From the NCBI RefSeq assembly GCF_021648855.1, contig NZ_JAKJHX010000024.1:1517-54632 (forward strand): a stretch of DNA of 53,116 bases, in the 5' to 3' direction. Shown here piece after piece: positions 29,658 to 38,264 of the stretch. Below the pieces are notes generated by a model, which was not told where the DNA came from, ran no database searches, and saw nothing but the letters and a program-made list of their open reading frames with translations. Each line of letters starts with the position of its first letter. Position 1 is the stretch's first letter. The position numbers were made by a program, and so were the translations under genes. The stretch is from Tychonema litorale BBK16. GTDB lineage: Bacteria; Cyanobacteriota; Cyanobacteriia; Cyanobacteriales; Microcoleaceae.

Positions 29658-30224
29658 ATGCTTCAAATATATAGAAACGGTGCAAATGGACAAATAATTC
29701 GGGGTCAAGGGTTGTCGGCATTTATACACAACAACAACTACTATGAAACTATCATTGGAGTTTTTGAGGATGGTATGATTGATTGCTGGGGATTGGTTAA
29801 CTTCGAGGAATTCAAAACCAAAGTTGCTCAGGGATGGGTTGTTACCGAAGTTCCCAAGGGTGCGATGATAAGCTGTCATCATCTCTACTGGGGAAACTCG
29901 ACTTTAGAGTTTTATATAGAGATTGATGAATTTGTCAAAGAAGTAGAAGATATAATCAATCTGCTCCAGGGCAAACAAACAGTTGCAGAAAGTTGTATTC
30001 AAGCCTTTGCTAGATTCCTAACTTTGCAAAAAAAAGAAAATAAAAGTAGCTTACGAGTAGCTTATAATGCTATTCCAAAACATCTGAGGATTTATGTTCT
30101 TGGCGATATGGATTGTAAAGATTCGGCTATCCTAGCCTGTATCGACGAAGATATAGAAGTTTCTCAGGAAATTATCGAAAGCTGTAAGACAGACTATGAC
30201 TGGATTTGGGAACGGTTAAATTAA
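29658..30224 (+). CDS. Hypothetical protein, 188 residues
   Basis: A soluble alpha/beta-looking protein with no signal peptide and no membrane segment. The N-terminal half contains RNGANGQIIRGQGLSAFIHN, a tract of three Asn, and a tryptophan-containing turn (DCWGLVNFEEF). The C-terminal half is acidic and helical and ends in CKTDYDWIWERLN. It resembles the small immunity-like or domain-of-unknown-function proteins often found near repeats, but I cannot name a family. It follows MITE copy A by 55 bp, so that element may have supplied its upstream region. Composition is A/T-richer than its neighbours. Confidence 0.6.
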   Translation: MLQIYRNGANGQIIRGQGLSAFIHNNNYYETIIGVFEDGMIDCWGLVNFEEFKTKVAQGWVVTEVPKGAMISCHHLYWGNSTLEFYIEIDEFVKEVEDIINLLQGKQTVAESCIQAFARFLTLQKKENKSSLRVAYNAIPKHLRIYVLGDMDCKDSAILACIDEDIEVSQEIIESCKTDYDWIWERLN

Positions 30225-30332
30225 GCGAATATCTGAATCCTCAGTATTGTCCCAAACTGTATCTATTGATGTTTGACTGGCTTGAAGCCAAAACTCAGTT
30301 TCTTCATCAGGTAAGAGTGTTATTAATACTTT

Positions 30333-31229
30333 TTAATTCAACACAAGTTCTGGCTGTTGAGTCTCAAACAAAGGACGAGTTACCTGACGTAGCAGCACTG
30401 TTTCTAAACTACCTTCTACTACATTTGCTGCTTCAATTTCCAACTCGCCCCACAATAATCTCTCCCCTTGATTTGGCAACCTACCCAAATGGTGTATCAT
30501 GAATCCAGCTATTGTTTGATAAGCCTGGTTGGTTGGTAGTTTCAATCCGAATTTTTCGTTAATTGCGGTCACTCCCCATACCCCAGAAAGCAGTACCGAA
30601 TGTGCATCATTTTGAACGAGAGTTGCCTCTGAAGGTGATAGTAAGGGTTGGGATTCATTGCGGGTAATCCAACCTGTCAGCAGCCGTACAGTACCGTTAA
30701 GAATTGCTAGTAGTGGCCACAGCACATTCGAGCAGATTTGTAGGGCAGGTGTCAACAGTAAAGCAGTGCGTTCTGGTTCGTGGGTTGCTAATACTTTGGG
30801 GATGAGTTCTCCTAAGACTATCTCCACGTATGTTACTAAGATGAAAGCTGCGGGAACTGCGATCGCATGAGCAGTCAGCATAGCAGGTAAATGACTTAGA
30901 GGCAATTTGTCAATCCACGGTTCGATCCAATGCACCGTTGCTCCTTCGCCCAGCCAACCTAAGAGCAAACTCCCTGCTGTCGTCCCGGTTTGGGTGACAG
31001 ATAGGTAATGGGGGATGTTGTTTTGAGCTTGGTGGACGAGTTGGGCGGCTTTAGCGGTTTTTGGAGAGTCTGATAACTGCGCGAGTTGGCGGATTTGATG
31101 TCTGTCTGCTGATACTAATGCTAGTTCGGAGGCTACGAAAAAGGCGATTAGAACTGTTAAGCCCAGCAACATTACTAGTCTCAAGACCGTTTCGGCGACT
31201 TCTATTTCTAGGCAAGTAAGATTGTTCAA
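30333..31229 (-). CDS. DUF21 (CNNM) / CorC_HlyC protein lacking CBS domains
   Basis: 298 residues. A DUF21 transmembrane domain (about 15-195; segments near 20-35, 88-100, 128-150 and 172-190; family motifs SVTQTGTTAGSLLLGWLGE and EIVLGELIPKVLA) is followed almost directly by a CorC_HlyC-type domain (about 220-295, VWGVTAINEKFGLKLP, then GFMIHHLGRLPNQGE). The pair of CBS domains that normally joins them is absent. CNNM/CorC proteins move or regulate Mg2+ and related cations across the membrane. The start is TTG at 31229; no upstream ATG exists and the first helix begins soon after. Whether the shortened form is functional cannot be told. Confidence 0.75.
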   Translation of the reverse strand: MNNLTCLEIEVAETVLRLVMLLGLTVLIAFFVASELALVSADRHQIRQLAQLSDSPKTAKAAQLVHQAQNNIPHYLSVTQTGTTAGSLLLGWLGEGATVHWIEPWIDKLPLSHLPAMLTAHAIAVPAAFILVTYVEIVLGELIPKVLATHEPERTALLLTPALQICSNVLWPLLAILNGTVRLLTGWITRNESQPLLSPSEATLVQNDAHSVLLSGVWGVTAINEKFGLKLPTNQAYQTIAGFMIHHLGRLPNQGERLLWGELEIEAANVVEGSLETVLLRQVTRPLFETQQPELVLN

Positions 31230-31466
31230 AATAGATATCTAATCTGATAGATGTTTTAGGTTAATTCTTTTATTTTAGCTGGCGATTCAGATTAGGTTTA
31301 TCGCCATAAATTGCGGATATCCGCACTACCCGTATTCGTAGATACACAATACCCACCTTGCCAGTAGAACTTCTCAACTCTTTAAATCTATCTTGTGGCC
31401 GACGCTAAAAAACTCTTAACTTCGTAAGATCTGCTTTTGAGTAATAAGTAAAGGAGACTAAATGCC

Positions 31467-32384
31467 GTGAAATTAAAAACAGTCTTATCGCTACTCAAAC
31501 AAACTTTTACAGAATGGCAAGAAGATAAAGCACCAACCCTAGCAGCAGCCCTAGCGTATTACACGGTGTTTTCTCTAGCCCCGCTGCTAATTATCGTGAT
31601 TGCGATCGCAGGTTTAGTCTTTGGTGCCGACGCAGCCCAAGGCCAAATCGTCGCCCAACTCCAAAGTTTAATAGGTAAAGATGGTGCCCAAACTATCCAA
31701 GACTTGATCGTCAAAGCCTCAGAACCTAAATCGGGAATGATTGCTACCCTACTCGGTATTGCTACACTTTTGTGGGGCGCTTCCAACGTTTTTACTAATC
31801 TTAAAGAAGCTCTCAATACTATTTGGAATGTTAAACCAGCCCCTGGACGCGGCATCTGGGGATTTTTGCAAGACCGTGTATTGTCTTTTGCGATGATTTT
31901 AGGTATCGGATTTTTACTGCTAGTTTCTTTGGTAATTAGTGCCCTTTTAGCAGCCGTTAGCTATTGGTTGAATGGCTTGTTACATTTACCTGTGGGCATT
32001 TGGCAGATTGTGGATTTGGCCATTTCTTTTGGTGTAGTCACACTGCTTTTTGCCTTGATTTATAAACTATTGCCCGATGTGGATCTCGCCTGGAATGATG
32101 TTTGGATTGGGGCGGCGATCACTTCTGTGTTGTTTACGATCGGCAAATCCGTAATTGGAATTTACCTCGGAGGTAGCGGTATCGCCTCTACCTACGGTGC
32201 TGCTGGTTCCTTCGTGATTATCTTACTTTGGATCAATTATTCGGCTCAAATTCTGTTCTTAGGTGCGGAATTTACTCAAGTTTGGGCTAACCGCTACGGT
32301 TCGCTGATGCTTGCTAAACGAAAGAATCTCCTTAATCAGCAAGATTTGGAATCCCCTGCACCCAAACAGCGGAAGAGTTCTTAA
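31467..32384 (+). CDS. YihY/BrkB family inner-membrane protein
   Basis: A 305-residue protein with about six membrane segments. The family N-terminus TFTEWQEDKAPTLAAALAYY is followed by FSLAPLLIIVIAIAG, then GIATLLWGASNVFTNLKEALN, DRVLSFAMILGIGFLLL, a YKLLPD block, and the late GAAGSFVIILLWINYSAQI helix. Members were once called ribonuclease BN by error and may act as transporters; their substrate is unknown. The start is GTG at 31467, behind AAGGAG. An overlapping ATG five bases upstream is out of frame. Divergent from the DUF21 gene. Confidence 0.85.
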   Translation: MKLKTVLSLLKQTFTEWQEDKAPTLAAALAYYTVFSLAPLLIIVIAIAGLVFGADAAQGQIVAQLQSLIGKDGAQTIQDLIVKASEPKSGMIATLLGIATLLWGASNVFTNLKEALNTIWNVKPAPGRGIWGFLQDRVLSFAMILGIGFLLLVSLVISALLAAVSYWLNGLLHLPVGIWQIVDLAISFGVVTLLFALIYKLLPDVDLAWNDVWIGAAITSVLFTIGKSVIGIYLGGSGIASTYGAAGSFVIILLWINYSAQILFLGAEFTQVWANRYGSLMLAKRKNLLNQQDLESPAPKQRKSS

Positions 32385-32748
32385 TATTAGATACAAAAAA
32401 ATGCGATCGCTTTTTAGTTAGTCGCACGCCCGCACTTTGAAACCTAGTCAATTGGGAGGGCGATGTCTCTGGGATCATCAAACTTGATACTCAACCCATA
32501 GCAAAATCTGCCAATAAACTTGACCTTGTGAACACTTAGTAGTATCACTGGATATGGTTAAAGCTTGTTTATGTTGATCCCTGTCCTTAGTCATCGGTGA
32601 TGACCGAAAAATTTAAGATTTGCGATCGCCGGTTAGTAATTTGCTTCCGTAGACTACGCAAATTTTCACTGCCGAACCCATCCAAAATCTCAAATCCAAA
32701 ATCTATTGACAAGGATATTTCAACCAGAACTGATATCAGGAGGTAATC
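32385..32748. other. Intergenic region, 364 bp
   Basis: No reading frame, RNA gene or member of the window's repeat families could be supported here. It contains two HIP1 octamers and, at its end, the AGGAGG ribosome-binding site of the next gene (32738-32743). Confidence 0.5.
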
Positions 32749-33771
32749 TTGTACGCATCAGAAAATCTGGGAAGCCATCTGCTCCCCATGTCCGACGAGG
32801 AGCTAATTCGCTTGTGGGTAAACCGCAAATCTTCTCACAACAGGCGCTTTAGTTGGCAGGTGGCGAACCATTTTCGAGTGTTTGTCGAAAAACCGCTGGC
32901 ACAAGTTACTCTGACAGATGTGCAGACTTTCGCCGCCCAGATGAGAGGGCGGAAACTTGCACCTCGTTTCTATAAGAAAGCCTTGGTAGCGCTGAAATCG
33001 CTCTTTGCCTTCGGTCAGCAAACGAGAATTTTGCCCGCAACACTTCCCCTTTCTGGATGGCCGTTACTGCGCCGTAAACGCTCCAAACGCCTCGGTTTTA
33101 AACTATCTTGGGGTTTGTTAATCTGTTTCTGCTTTTTCTTCGGTCGAATGACTCCGAGACTGTGGGGACAATCTATCTCGCCAGAGGGTGCGCTCACCCA
33201 GAAACGTTTGCCACTGGTTGCAGGTATTGATTCACCAAGCCCTTCACAGCATAGTGGGCCGGAAACTGCAACGCTAAATTCACCAGACAAAGCAGAGGAT
33301 ACCATCGGGCGCGATCGAGTCCAAGCCTTTCTCGACACGATCGCCAGCGCCGAAGGTACTGCTAGTCCCGATGGCTACCGCATCCAGTACACCGGTACTA
33401 AATTTGCCAGCTTTCAAGATCATCCCAGGGAAATCAAATGTGGTCGTCGCTACGGCAAAAAGCTATGTTCCGACGCTGCGGGGCGGTATCAGTTTCTGAG
33501 CACCACTTGGGACAAATTCGCCAAAAAGTTTGGTGTCAAGGATTTCAGCCCGCAAAATCAAGACCTGATGGCTATAGAGTTAATCCGAGAAAAAGGTGCT
33601 TTAGGAGATGTAGAGGCGGGTCGATTGGAACCAGCATTCAGAAAACTCGCTTATATCTGGCCTTCTTTTCGACGTTTTGGCGGTTCTGTGGACTCGTCTC
33701 TGCCCAAACTCGAAGAAATGTATCAGAAGAATTTGGGGGTTTACCGCCCAGAATTGGCTGTTACCAATTAG
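32749..33771 (+). CDS. Integrase-type DNA-binding / membrane / GH104 lysozyme fusion
   Basis: 340 residues, TTG start 5 bp after a perfect AGGAGG. Residues 15-100 resemble the core-binding (SAM-like) N-terminal domain of tyrosine recombinases (VANHFRVFVEKPLAQVTLTD, then FYKKALVALKSLFAF). A basic stretch and one membrane segment follow (about 117-133). Residues 188-330 match phage lambda R-type endolysin (GH104 lytic transglycosylase): FLDTIASAEGT with probable catalytic E202, FQDHPR, AGRYQFLSTTWD, DFSPQNQDLMA and ALGDVEAGR. No recombinase catalytic domain is present. A membrane-tethered murein transglycosylase is the likely product. The role of the N-terminal domain is unknown. Confidence 0.8.
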   Translation: MYASENLGSHLLPMSDEELIRLWVNRKSSHNRRFSWQVANHFRVFVEKPLAQVTLTDVQTFAAQMRGRKLAPRFYKKALVALKSLFAFGQQTRILPATLPLSGWPLLRRKRSKRLGFKLSWGLLICFCFFFGRMTPRLWGQSISPEGALTQKRLPLVAGIDSPSPSQHSGPETATLNSPDKAEDTIGRDRVQAFLDTIASAEGTASPDGYRIQYTGTKFASFQDHPREIKCGRRYGKKLCSDAAGRYQFLSTTWDKFAKKFGVKDFSPQNQDLMAIELIREKGALGDVEAGRLEPAFRKLAYIWPSFRRFGGSVDSSLPKLEEMYQKNLGVYRPELAVTN

Positions 33772-34010
33772 TTAATGGTCTTTAGAATGAGTGGGGATTT
33801 ACGATTTTGGATGAAATTTTGAGATATCCAAAATTGAAGTTGGGGGAGTTATGGGGTGATGTCGATTTTTTGGGAAATTAGAAGGAAGAAGGAGCAATTT
33901 CTATTATCCATTATCAATATAACAACTAAAAACATTGAAAACTGCTATATGATATTCCGTTTGTCTTCAAATTACGGTGTGGTTTTGCCCGCTTGACGGA
34001 GAATTTTGGC

Positions 34011-34976
34011 ATGAGTTATGTATTTGGCATAGATGGCGGTGGTACTAAGACTATTTGTCTGTTGATGGATGACAATCAGCAGGTTTTGGGACGCGGGGAA
34101 GGTGGGCCATCAAATTATCAAACACTGGGAATTGAGTCTGCGAAACAATCGATTCAATTTGCGATCGAAGAGGCTGTGATTTCGGCTAATATCAAGACTG
34201 ATACCCATCTCAACATAGAAGCAATTTGTCTGGGATTGGCTGGAGTTGGGCGACCAAGGGATTTGGAGATTATGCAATTTTTGGTACAGAATTTGCAGTT
34301 GACGAATGATTTGCCAGTAACTCGATCGTTTCAGCCTAGAAATATTGTAGTTTGCAGTGATAGCGCGATCGCACTTGTTGGCGGCACTGGCTATCCAGTC
34401 GGTATCGCGGTGATTTCAGGTACTGGTTCGATTGTTTTCGGACAAAACCGTCAAGGAGAAACTAAGCGAGTTGGCGGTTGGGGATATGTTTTAGGCGATG
34501 AAGGTAGCGGATATGACATCGCAATTCGCGGTTTGCAAGCTGCTTTGAGGTGCTACGATGGACGCGGTGACTACAGCACACTTGCAGAAAATTTTAAAGT
34601 AAATTTAGGTCTAAATAGCCTTGAGGAATTGGTAGAAGTTGTTTATCGGCGCGGTTGGGGAGTGAAGGAAATTGCAGGTTTAGCGTCGATTGTCGATCGC
34701 GCCGCAGCAGAGGGCGATCGCGTCGCTGAGGGCATTATCAATGATGCTGTGGCAGAATTGAGCTTAGCAACAAAAACAGCAATTTCAGGGCTATTTAACC
34801 AAACAGAAGAGTTTGAAATTGCGCTGATCGGAGGTGTGTGGGGTGGGGAAGGAAATTGCCGGAGTCGGTTTGAGGCTACCATAAGTGCGATCGCGCCGAA
34901 TGCCAAAGTAATTTCACCCCGACATGAACCAGCCTTTGGTGCTGGTTTATTAGCTTTAAACACTCTTAAGGGTTGA
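34011..34976 (+). CDS. N-acetylglucosamine kinase / BadF-type ATPase
   Basis: A 321-residue sugar-kinase-fold protein from the ATG at 34011, which has a GGAG ribosome-binding site. An in-frame TTG six codons upstream is less likely. ASKHA motifs: phosphate-1 FGIDGGGTKT at the N-terminus, ICLGLAGVGRP, a conserved DSAIALVGG, phosphate-2 AVISGTGSIVFG, and GWGYVLGDEGSG. The family phosphorylates N-acetylglucosamine or related amino sugars, feeding murein or glycan recycling. The preceding murein-cleaving fusion protein makes amino-sugar salvage a reasonable guess, but the gap of 239 bp does not prove linkage. Cytoplasmic. Confidence 0.85.
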   Translation: MSYVFGIDGGGTKTICLLMDDNQQVLGRGEGGPSNYQTLGIESAKQSIQFAIEEAVISANIKTDTHLNIEAICLGLAGVGRPRDLEIMQFLVQNLQLTNDLPVTRSFQPRNIVVCSDSAIALVGGTGYPVGIAVISGTGSIVFGQNRQGETKRVGGWGYVLGDEGSGYDIAIRGLQAALRCYDGRGDYSTLAENFKVNLGLNSLEELVEVVYRRGWGVKEIAGLASIVDRAAAEGDRVAEGIINDAVAELSLATKTAISGLFNQTEEFEIALIGGVWGGEGNCRSRFEATISAIAPNAKVISPRHEPAFGAGLLALNTLKG

Positions 34977-35214
34977 CGGTTGACTGAAATCTAAAATCGA
35001 ATGATTATCTTCCTTATCTTCCCGATCATCTTAGTCTTGCTGATTTTCGAGATTTCGCCCAATTTGCAAATCTTTTATTATCTTCCTTATCTTCCCAACG
35101 TTTGTAATTCTAGTCTGCCAAAGTGAGAACATAGAAACGAATGGGAAACAAACAACAAAATTAGCAGTTCTGCGTTCCCAAGTAAAGCAAAACCGAACCA
35201 AGGAGACAAATATT

Positions 35215-35868
35215 ATGATTACTTCTCAAAAATTGCGATCGACAGCAGCAGCAATTCTCGCCCTGGGAATTACACTCGGAACCAGTGCACCACTGGTGGT
35301 AGCTACTCCCGCAGCAGCTCAAAGATTTTCGCAATTTGACAGTGTCCGAATTCCATCGGGTAGCGTAATTCCAGTTAGCTATGAAAAAGATAAAATTGTC
35401 GTTACCCCCGATGAAACAGCACCTTTAACTTTGAGAGTAGCCCAAGACATCCGTACAGCTCAAGGCAGAGTTTTAATCCCCGCAGGTAGCGAAATTGTCG
35501 GTCAATTGCAACCAGTTACAAGGCGCAATCGCAAGGGTACTCAATTTGTGGCTACAGAACTAATTATTCGTCGCCGCCAACGCTATCGGATTGACGGAAA
35601 TTCTGGCATTATTACCAGAACCGAAAGAGTTCAAAAAGGTGCTAGTGGAGGTTCAGTTGTGCAAGGAGCAGCATTAGGTGCGGCAGCAGCAGCGGCACTG
35701 GGGGGGATTACGGGAGATAGAGCGATCGCAACTGAGGAAGTATTGGGCGGCGCTGGCATCGGTGCTCTAGCTGGAGTATTGTTGGGAAGGAGAAGCGTTG
35801 AGGTGATTGTGATTCGCCCAGAAGAAGATTTGGCCATCAGATTGCGATCGGATATCGTGTTGCGCTAA
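35215..35868 (+). CDS. Exported glycine-zipper protein, unknown function
   Basis: 217 residues. A signal peptide (AAAILALGITLGTSAPLVVA, cleavage near AAA-QRF at about 36) is followed by a beta-rich domain (DSVRIPSGSVIPVSYEKDKI, VLIPAGSEIVGQLQP). A Gly/Ala-rich hydrophobic stretch (about 145-185, GAALGAAAAAALGGITGD, then GGAGIGALAGVLLG) comes next, of glycine-zipper type. A short strand-rich tail ends the protein. The middle resembles the VirB10/TrbI-like fold of envelope proteins only loosely. AAGGAGA precedes the ATG. It is probably in the periplasm or outer membrane. Confidence 0.65.
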   Translation: MITSQKLRSTAAAILALGITLGTSAPLVVATPAAAQRFSQFDSVRIPSGSVIPVSYEKDKIVVTPDETAPLTLRVAQDIRTAQGRVLIPAGSEIVGQLQPVTRRNRKGTQFVATELIIRRRQRYRIDGNSGIITRTERVQKGASGGSVVQGAALGAAAAAALGGITGDRAIATEEVLGGAGIGALAGVLLGRRSVEVIVIRPEEDLAIRLRSDIVLR

Positions 35869-35905
35869 TATTGGAATCTTCGGGTCAGTTTTTAGTAGCA
35901 AAATA

Positions 35906-36361
35906 TTGTCCATAACAAATTTATTATCTCCCGATCATTCGCTAGGCATACTATTGAGATTATGTCTAGCTTTGTTAGTAGGTGGAATTATTGGGTGGGA
36001 ACGCCAACTACGACACAAACCCGCTGGTTTTAGAACACATATGTTAGTAAGTATGGGTTCTGCACTATTTGTTTTAATCCCATTAGCAATGGGTCAAAAT
36101 GAAAATGAACGAGATGCGATCGAGCGTGTAATTCAAGGGATTGCGGCCGGAGTTGGCTTTTTGGGGGCCGGAGAAATCATGCGGCAATGTCAACCGGAAT
36201 CAATCAAAGAAGAGGTTCATGGGTTGACATCTGCGGCGGCTATTTGGGTGTCAGCAGCTTTGGGGACTGCGGCAGGTTGCGGGTTGTGGCAAATTGCCTT
36301 AATTGGTGCTTTTTTATCGCTGTTTGTTTTGAGAGTAATTAAAAAAGTCGAGCGCCATTAA
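35906..36361 (+). CDS. MgtC/SapB family membrane protein
   Basis: 151 residues with about four membrane segments. MgtC/SapB signatures are GGIIGWERQLRHKPAGFRTHMLVSMG (residues 23-48), IQGIAAGVGFLGAGEIM and VHGLTSAAAIWVSAALGTAAG. Family members influence Mg2+ homeostasis and membrane potential rather than transporting Mg2+ themselves. The start is a TTG at 35906, because the first helix begins right behind it and no ATG lies before the conserved region. It follows the glycine-zipper gene by 37 bp on the same strand, so they may be co-transcribed. Confidence 0.85.
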   Translation: MSITNLLSPDHSLGILLRLCLALLVGGIIGWERQLRHKPAGFRTHMLVSMGSALFVLIPLAMGQNENERDAIERVIQGIAAGVGFLGAGEIMRQCQPESIKEEVHGLTSAAAIWVSAALGTAAGCGLWQIALIGAFLSLFVLRVIKKVERH

Positions 36362-36440
36362 TTGTCATATTATTAACCGAAATTAGGAGATGGCAGTGCC
36401 GTGTCCCTACAATTAATCGGTGTAGGGACACGGCACTGCC

Positions 36441-36637
36441 CATTGGTGTCAACTTAAGCCTGAAACTATTGGTATCTCTCGGTTTTACCTTAGTCTAGAT
36501 CCCCCTAAATCCCCCTTAAGAAGGGGGACTTTGAAAAGACTCCTGTCCCCCCCTTCTTAAGGGGGGCTAGGGGGGATCTAGATTTAATAGTCAAACAACA
36601 GTCTCTGACTGGGTTTTACCTTAAGTTGACACCTATG
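36441..36637. mobile_element. 197-bp MITE, copy B
   Basis: Second copy of the element at 29406-29602, identical in length, with the same 18-bp ends and an inverted interior. It is flanked by the 9-bp direct repeat GGCACTGCC (36432-36440 and 36638-36646). The surrounding sequence is another GGACACGGCA-type palindrome. It lies in the 326-bp gap between the MgtC gene and the next small gene, which holds nothing else. Confidence 0.85.
36494..36582. repeat. G/C-run hairpin repeat, copy B
   Basis: An 89-bp imperfect palindrome bounded by TCTAGA on both sides, nested in MITE copy B and inverted relative to copy A. Internal runs are CCCCCTTAAGAAGGGGG and CCCCCCCTTCTTAAGGGGGG. Confidence 0.85.
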
Positions 36638-36687
36638 GGCACTGCCGTCTCCTCTATATCATTTCGATGATACTGGAAGCGATATAA

Positions 36688-36981
36688 CTATTTTTTGTTG
36701 AAAAAACTGCATATAAATTTACCTGGATCGTTTTCTCCAAACGGCACAACTTTACCGTCTTTTTTGACTGTACTGCGGCTACGACAGTTGTAAACTTCCA
36801 GGGGCTTTTTCACTCCATCAATACTGACGATTGTCCTGTATTCCCAATAATTTTTGGCGCTGCGTTTGATATCGACAATGCAAATTTGTTGTCCGTCATA
36901 ATTTCGGCAGACAGATGCTTTGGCTGGGAGAGTTATCCAGAAAAAGGATATTAATAAGAGGACAAAGACAACACATTTCAC
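36688..36981 (-). CDS. Small secreted Cys-containing protein
   Basis: 97 residues. A clear signal peptide (CVVFVLLLISFFWITLP, cleavage after AKA at about 22) leaves a mature part of about 75 residues with four cysteines (VCRNYDG, QQICIVDI, VYNCRSR, KFICSFF), enough for two disulfides. No family recognised. Similar short exported proteins with WEYR-type strands are common in cyanobacteria. It stands alone next to MITE copy B. Confidence 0.6.
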   Translation of the reverse strand: MKCVVFVLLLISFFWITLPAKASVCRNYDGQQICIVDIKRSAKNYWEYRTIVSIDGVKKPLEVYNCRSRSTVKKDGKVVPFGENDPGKFICSFFNKK

Positions 36982-37288
36982 GATTAACTCTCTATTTTAC
37001 TATATAAAATTAAATCCGTTAGCATACGCATCACAACCCAGGAAACTGGTTTTTTTTTGGTTTCTACGGCTATGACCAAATATTCTCGCAAAAACCCGGT
37101 TTCTGGACTCACGCATCACAACCCAATAAATTAGGACACGACAGTAAATAAATTAGGACACGGCAGTGCCGTTTCCCTACCATACAATTTGATGATAAAC
37201 TATAATACGATATAGTAAGATGTTGTCAATCTCAATCGAGCCGACTTTGATCGAAAAAGTTCTGATTGGGAAATGAAGCTACTTTTTT
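36982..37288. other. Repeat-rich intergenic region
   Basis: A 307-bp gap. It contains a duplicated phrase ACGCATCACAACCCA (37026 and 37111), a duplicated AAATTAGGACACG (37128 and 37148), and a half-copy of the GGCAGTGCC palindrome family at 37150-37175. No gene is seen. The promoter of the aspartoacylase-like gene should lie at its right end. Confidence 0.6.
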
Positions 37289-38170
37289 ATGAATCAAATC
37301 AAGCGTGTTGCCATTATTGGCGGAACCCACGGAAACGAACTCACAGGAATTTACTTGGTCAAGAAATTCGATCGCACACCTGAGTTGATAGTGCGATCGA
37401 ATTTTGAAACAACCGCGATACTAGCTAATCCTGAAGCTTGTGCGATCGGGAAACGCTACATCGATATCGACTTGAATCGCTGCTTTCTACGTCAGGATTT
37501 GGAAAATCCTAATCTGTCTAGTTATGAAGCTGGACTAGCTAAGGAAATATACCACACTTTTGGATCTCAAAATAGCGATCGACAAGATTTAATTGTTGAT
37601 TTGCATAGTACCACAGCGAATATGGGGCTGACGTTTATTCTGGCTAGTCAGCATTTATTTAACTTGCAATTAGCAGGTCATTTAACATCTGTTTATCCCA
37701 ACCTCAAGATACTTGCTTCGGAAGTCAAAAATCAAGATAGTCCTTTGCTTAGATCGATTTCGGAATTAGGCTGTACAATCGAAGTTGGTGCGGTTGCCCA
37801 AGGAGTTTTGGATGCGTCTCTGTTTCAGCAAACTGAGGCACTGATTGGCACTATTTTAGATTGGGTGGAAGCCTATAATCAGGGAACAATCGCTGCTGTA
37901 AAACATTCTTTGACTATTTATGAGAGAATTCAGGCGATCGACTATCCGAGAAATGAATCGGGAGAAATTCAGGCAATGATTCATCCTGAACTCCAATTCA
38001 GAGATTATGAACCGCTGAATCCGGGCGATCTGATGTTTTTGACCTTTGATGGCGAGTCGATCGCCTATACAGGAACATCGACGGTATATCCAATTTTTAT
38101 CAATGAGGCAGCTTACTATGAAAAAGGGATTGCGATGTATTTTACTGAAAAGAAAACTATGATTAGTTAG
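37289..38170 (+). CDS. Aspartoacylase-like zinc carboxypeptidase-fold hydrolase
   Basis: A 293-residue protein of the AspA/AstE family (M14-like fold). Zinc ligands appear as [10 protein letters not shown] (H14 and E17) and [11 protein letters not shown] (His near 107). The substrate arginines fit DIDLNRCF. Aspartoacylase removes acetate from N-acetylaspartate; microbial relatives act on other N-acyl amino acids. Length matches the 290-310 typical for the family. ATG at 37289, weak ribosome-binding site. Cytoplasmic. Exact substrate is not decided by sequence. Confidence 0.85.
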   Translation: MNQIKRVAIIGGTHGNELTGIYLVKKFDRTPELIVRSNFETTAILANPEACAIGKRYIDIDLNRCFLRQDLENPNLSSYEAGLAKEIYHTFGSQNSDRQDLIVDLHSTTANMGLTFILASQHLFNLQLAGHLTSVYPNLKILASEVKNQDSPLLRSISELGCTIEVGAVAQGVLDASLFQQTEALIGTILDWVEAYNQGTIAAVKHSLTIYERIQAIDYPRNESGEIQAMIHPELQFRDYEPLNPGDLMFLTFDGESIAYTGTSTVYPIFINEAAYYEKGIAMYFTEKKTMIS

Positions 38171-38199
38171 TAGTTATTGGTTATTGGTTAAGAGTTATT

Positions 38200-38262
38200 G
38201 GTCAACAGTCAACAGTCAACAATCAACAATCAACAGTCAACAGTTAACAGTCAACAATCAGA
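38200..38262. repeat. Heptanucleotide tandem repeat (CAACAGT/CAACAAT)
   Basis: About nine 7-bp units alternating CAACAGT, CAACAAT and one TAACAGT end three bases before the chosen ATG of the next gene. If an upstream ATG (38184) were used, the tract would be translated as an artificial Q/S/T/N-rich leader, which argues for the downstream start. Confidence 0.88.
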
Positions 38263-38264
38263 GT

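Noticed and set aside
38184..38264. Upstream ATG for the M23 lipoprotein
   Set aside because: It would translate the heptanucleotide repeat and bury the signal sequence 27 residues inside the protein.
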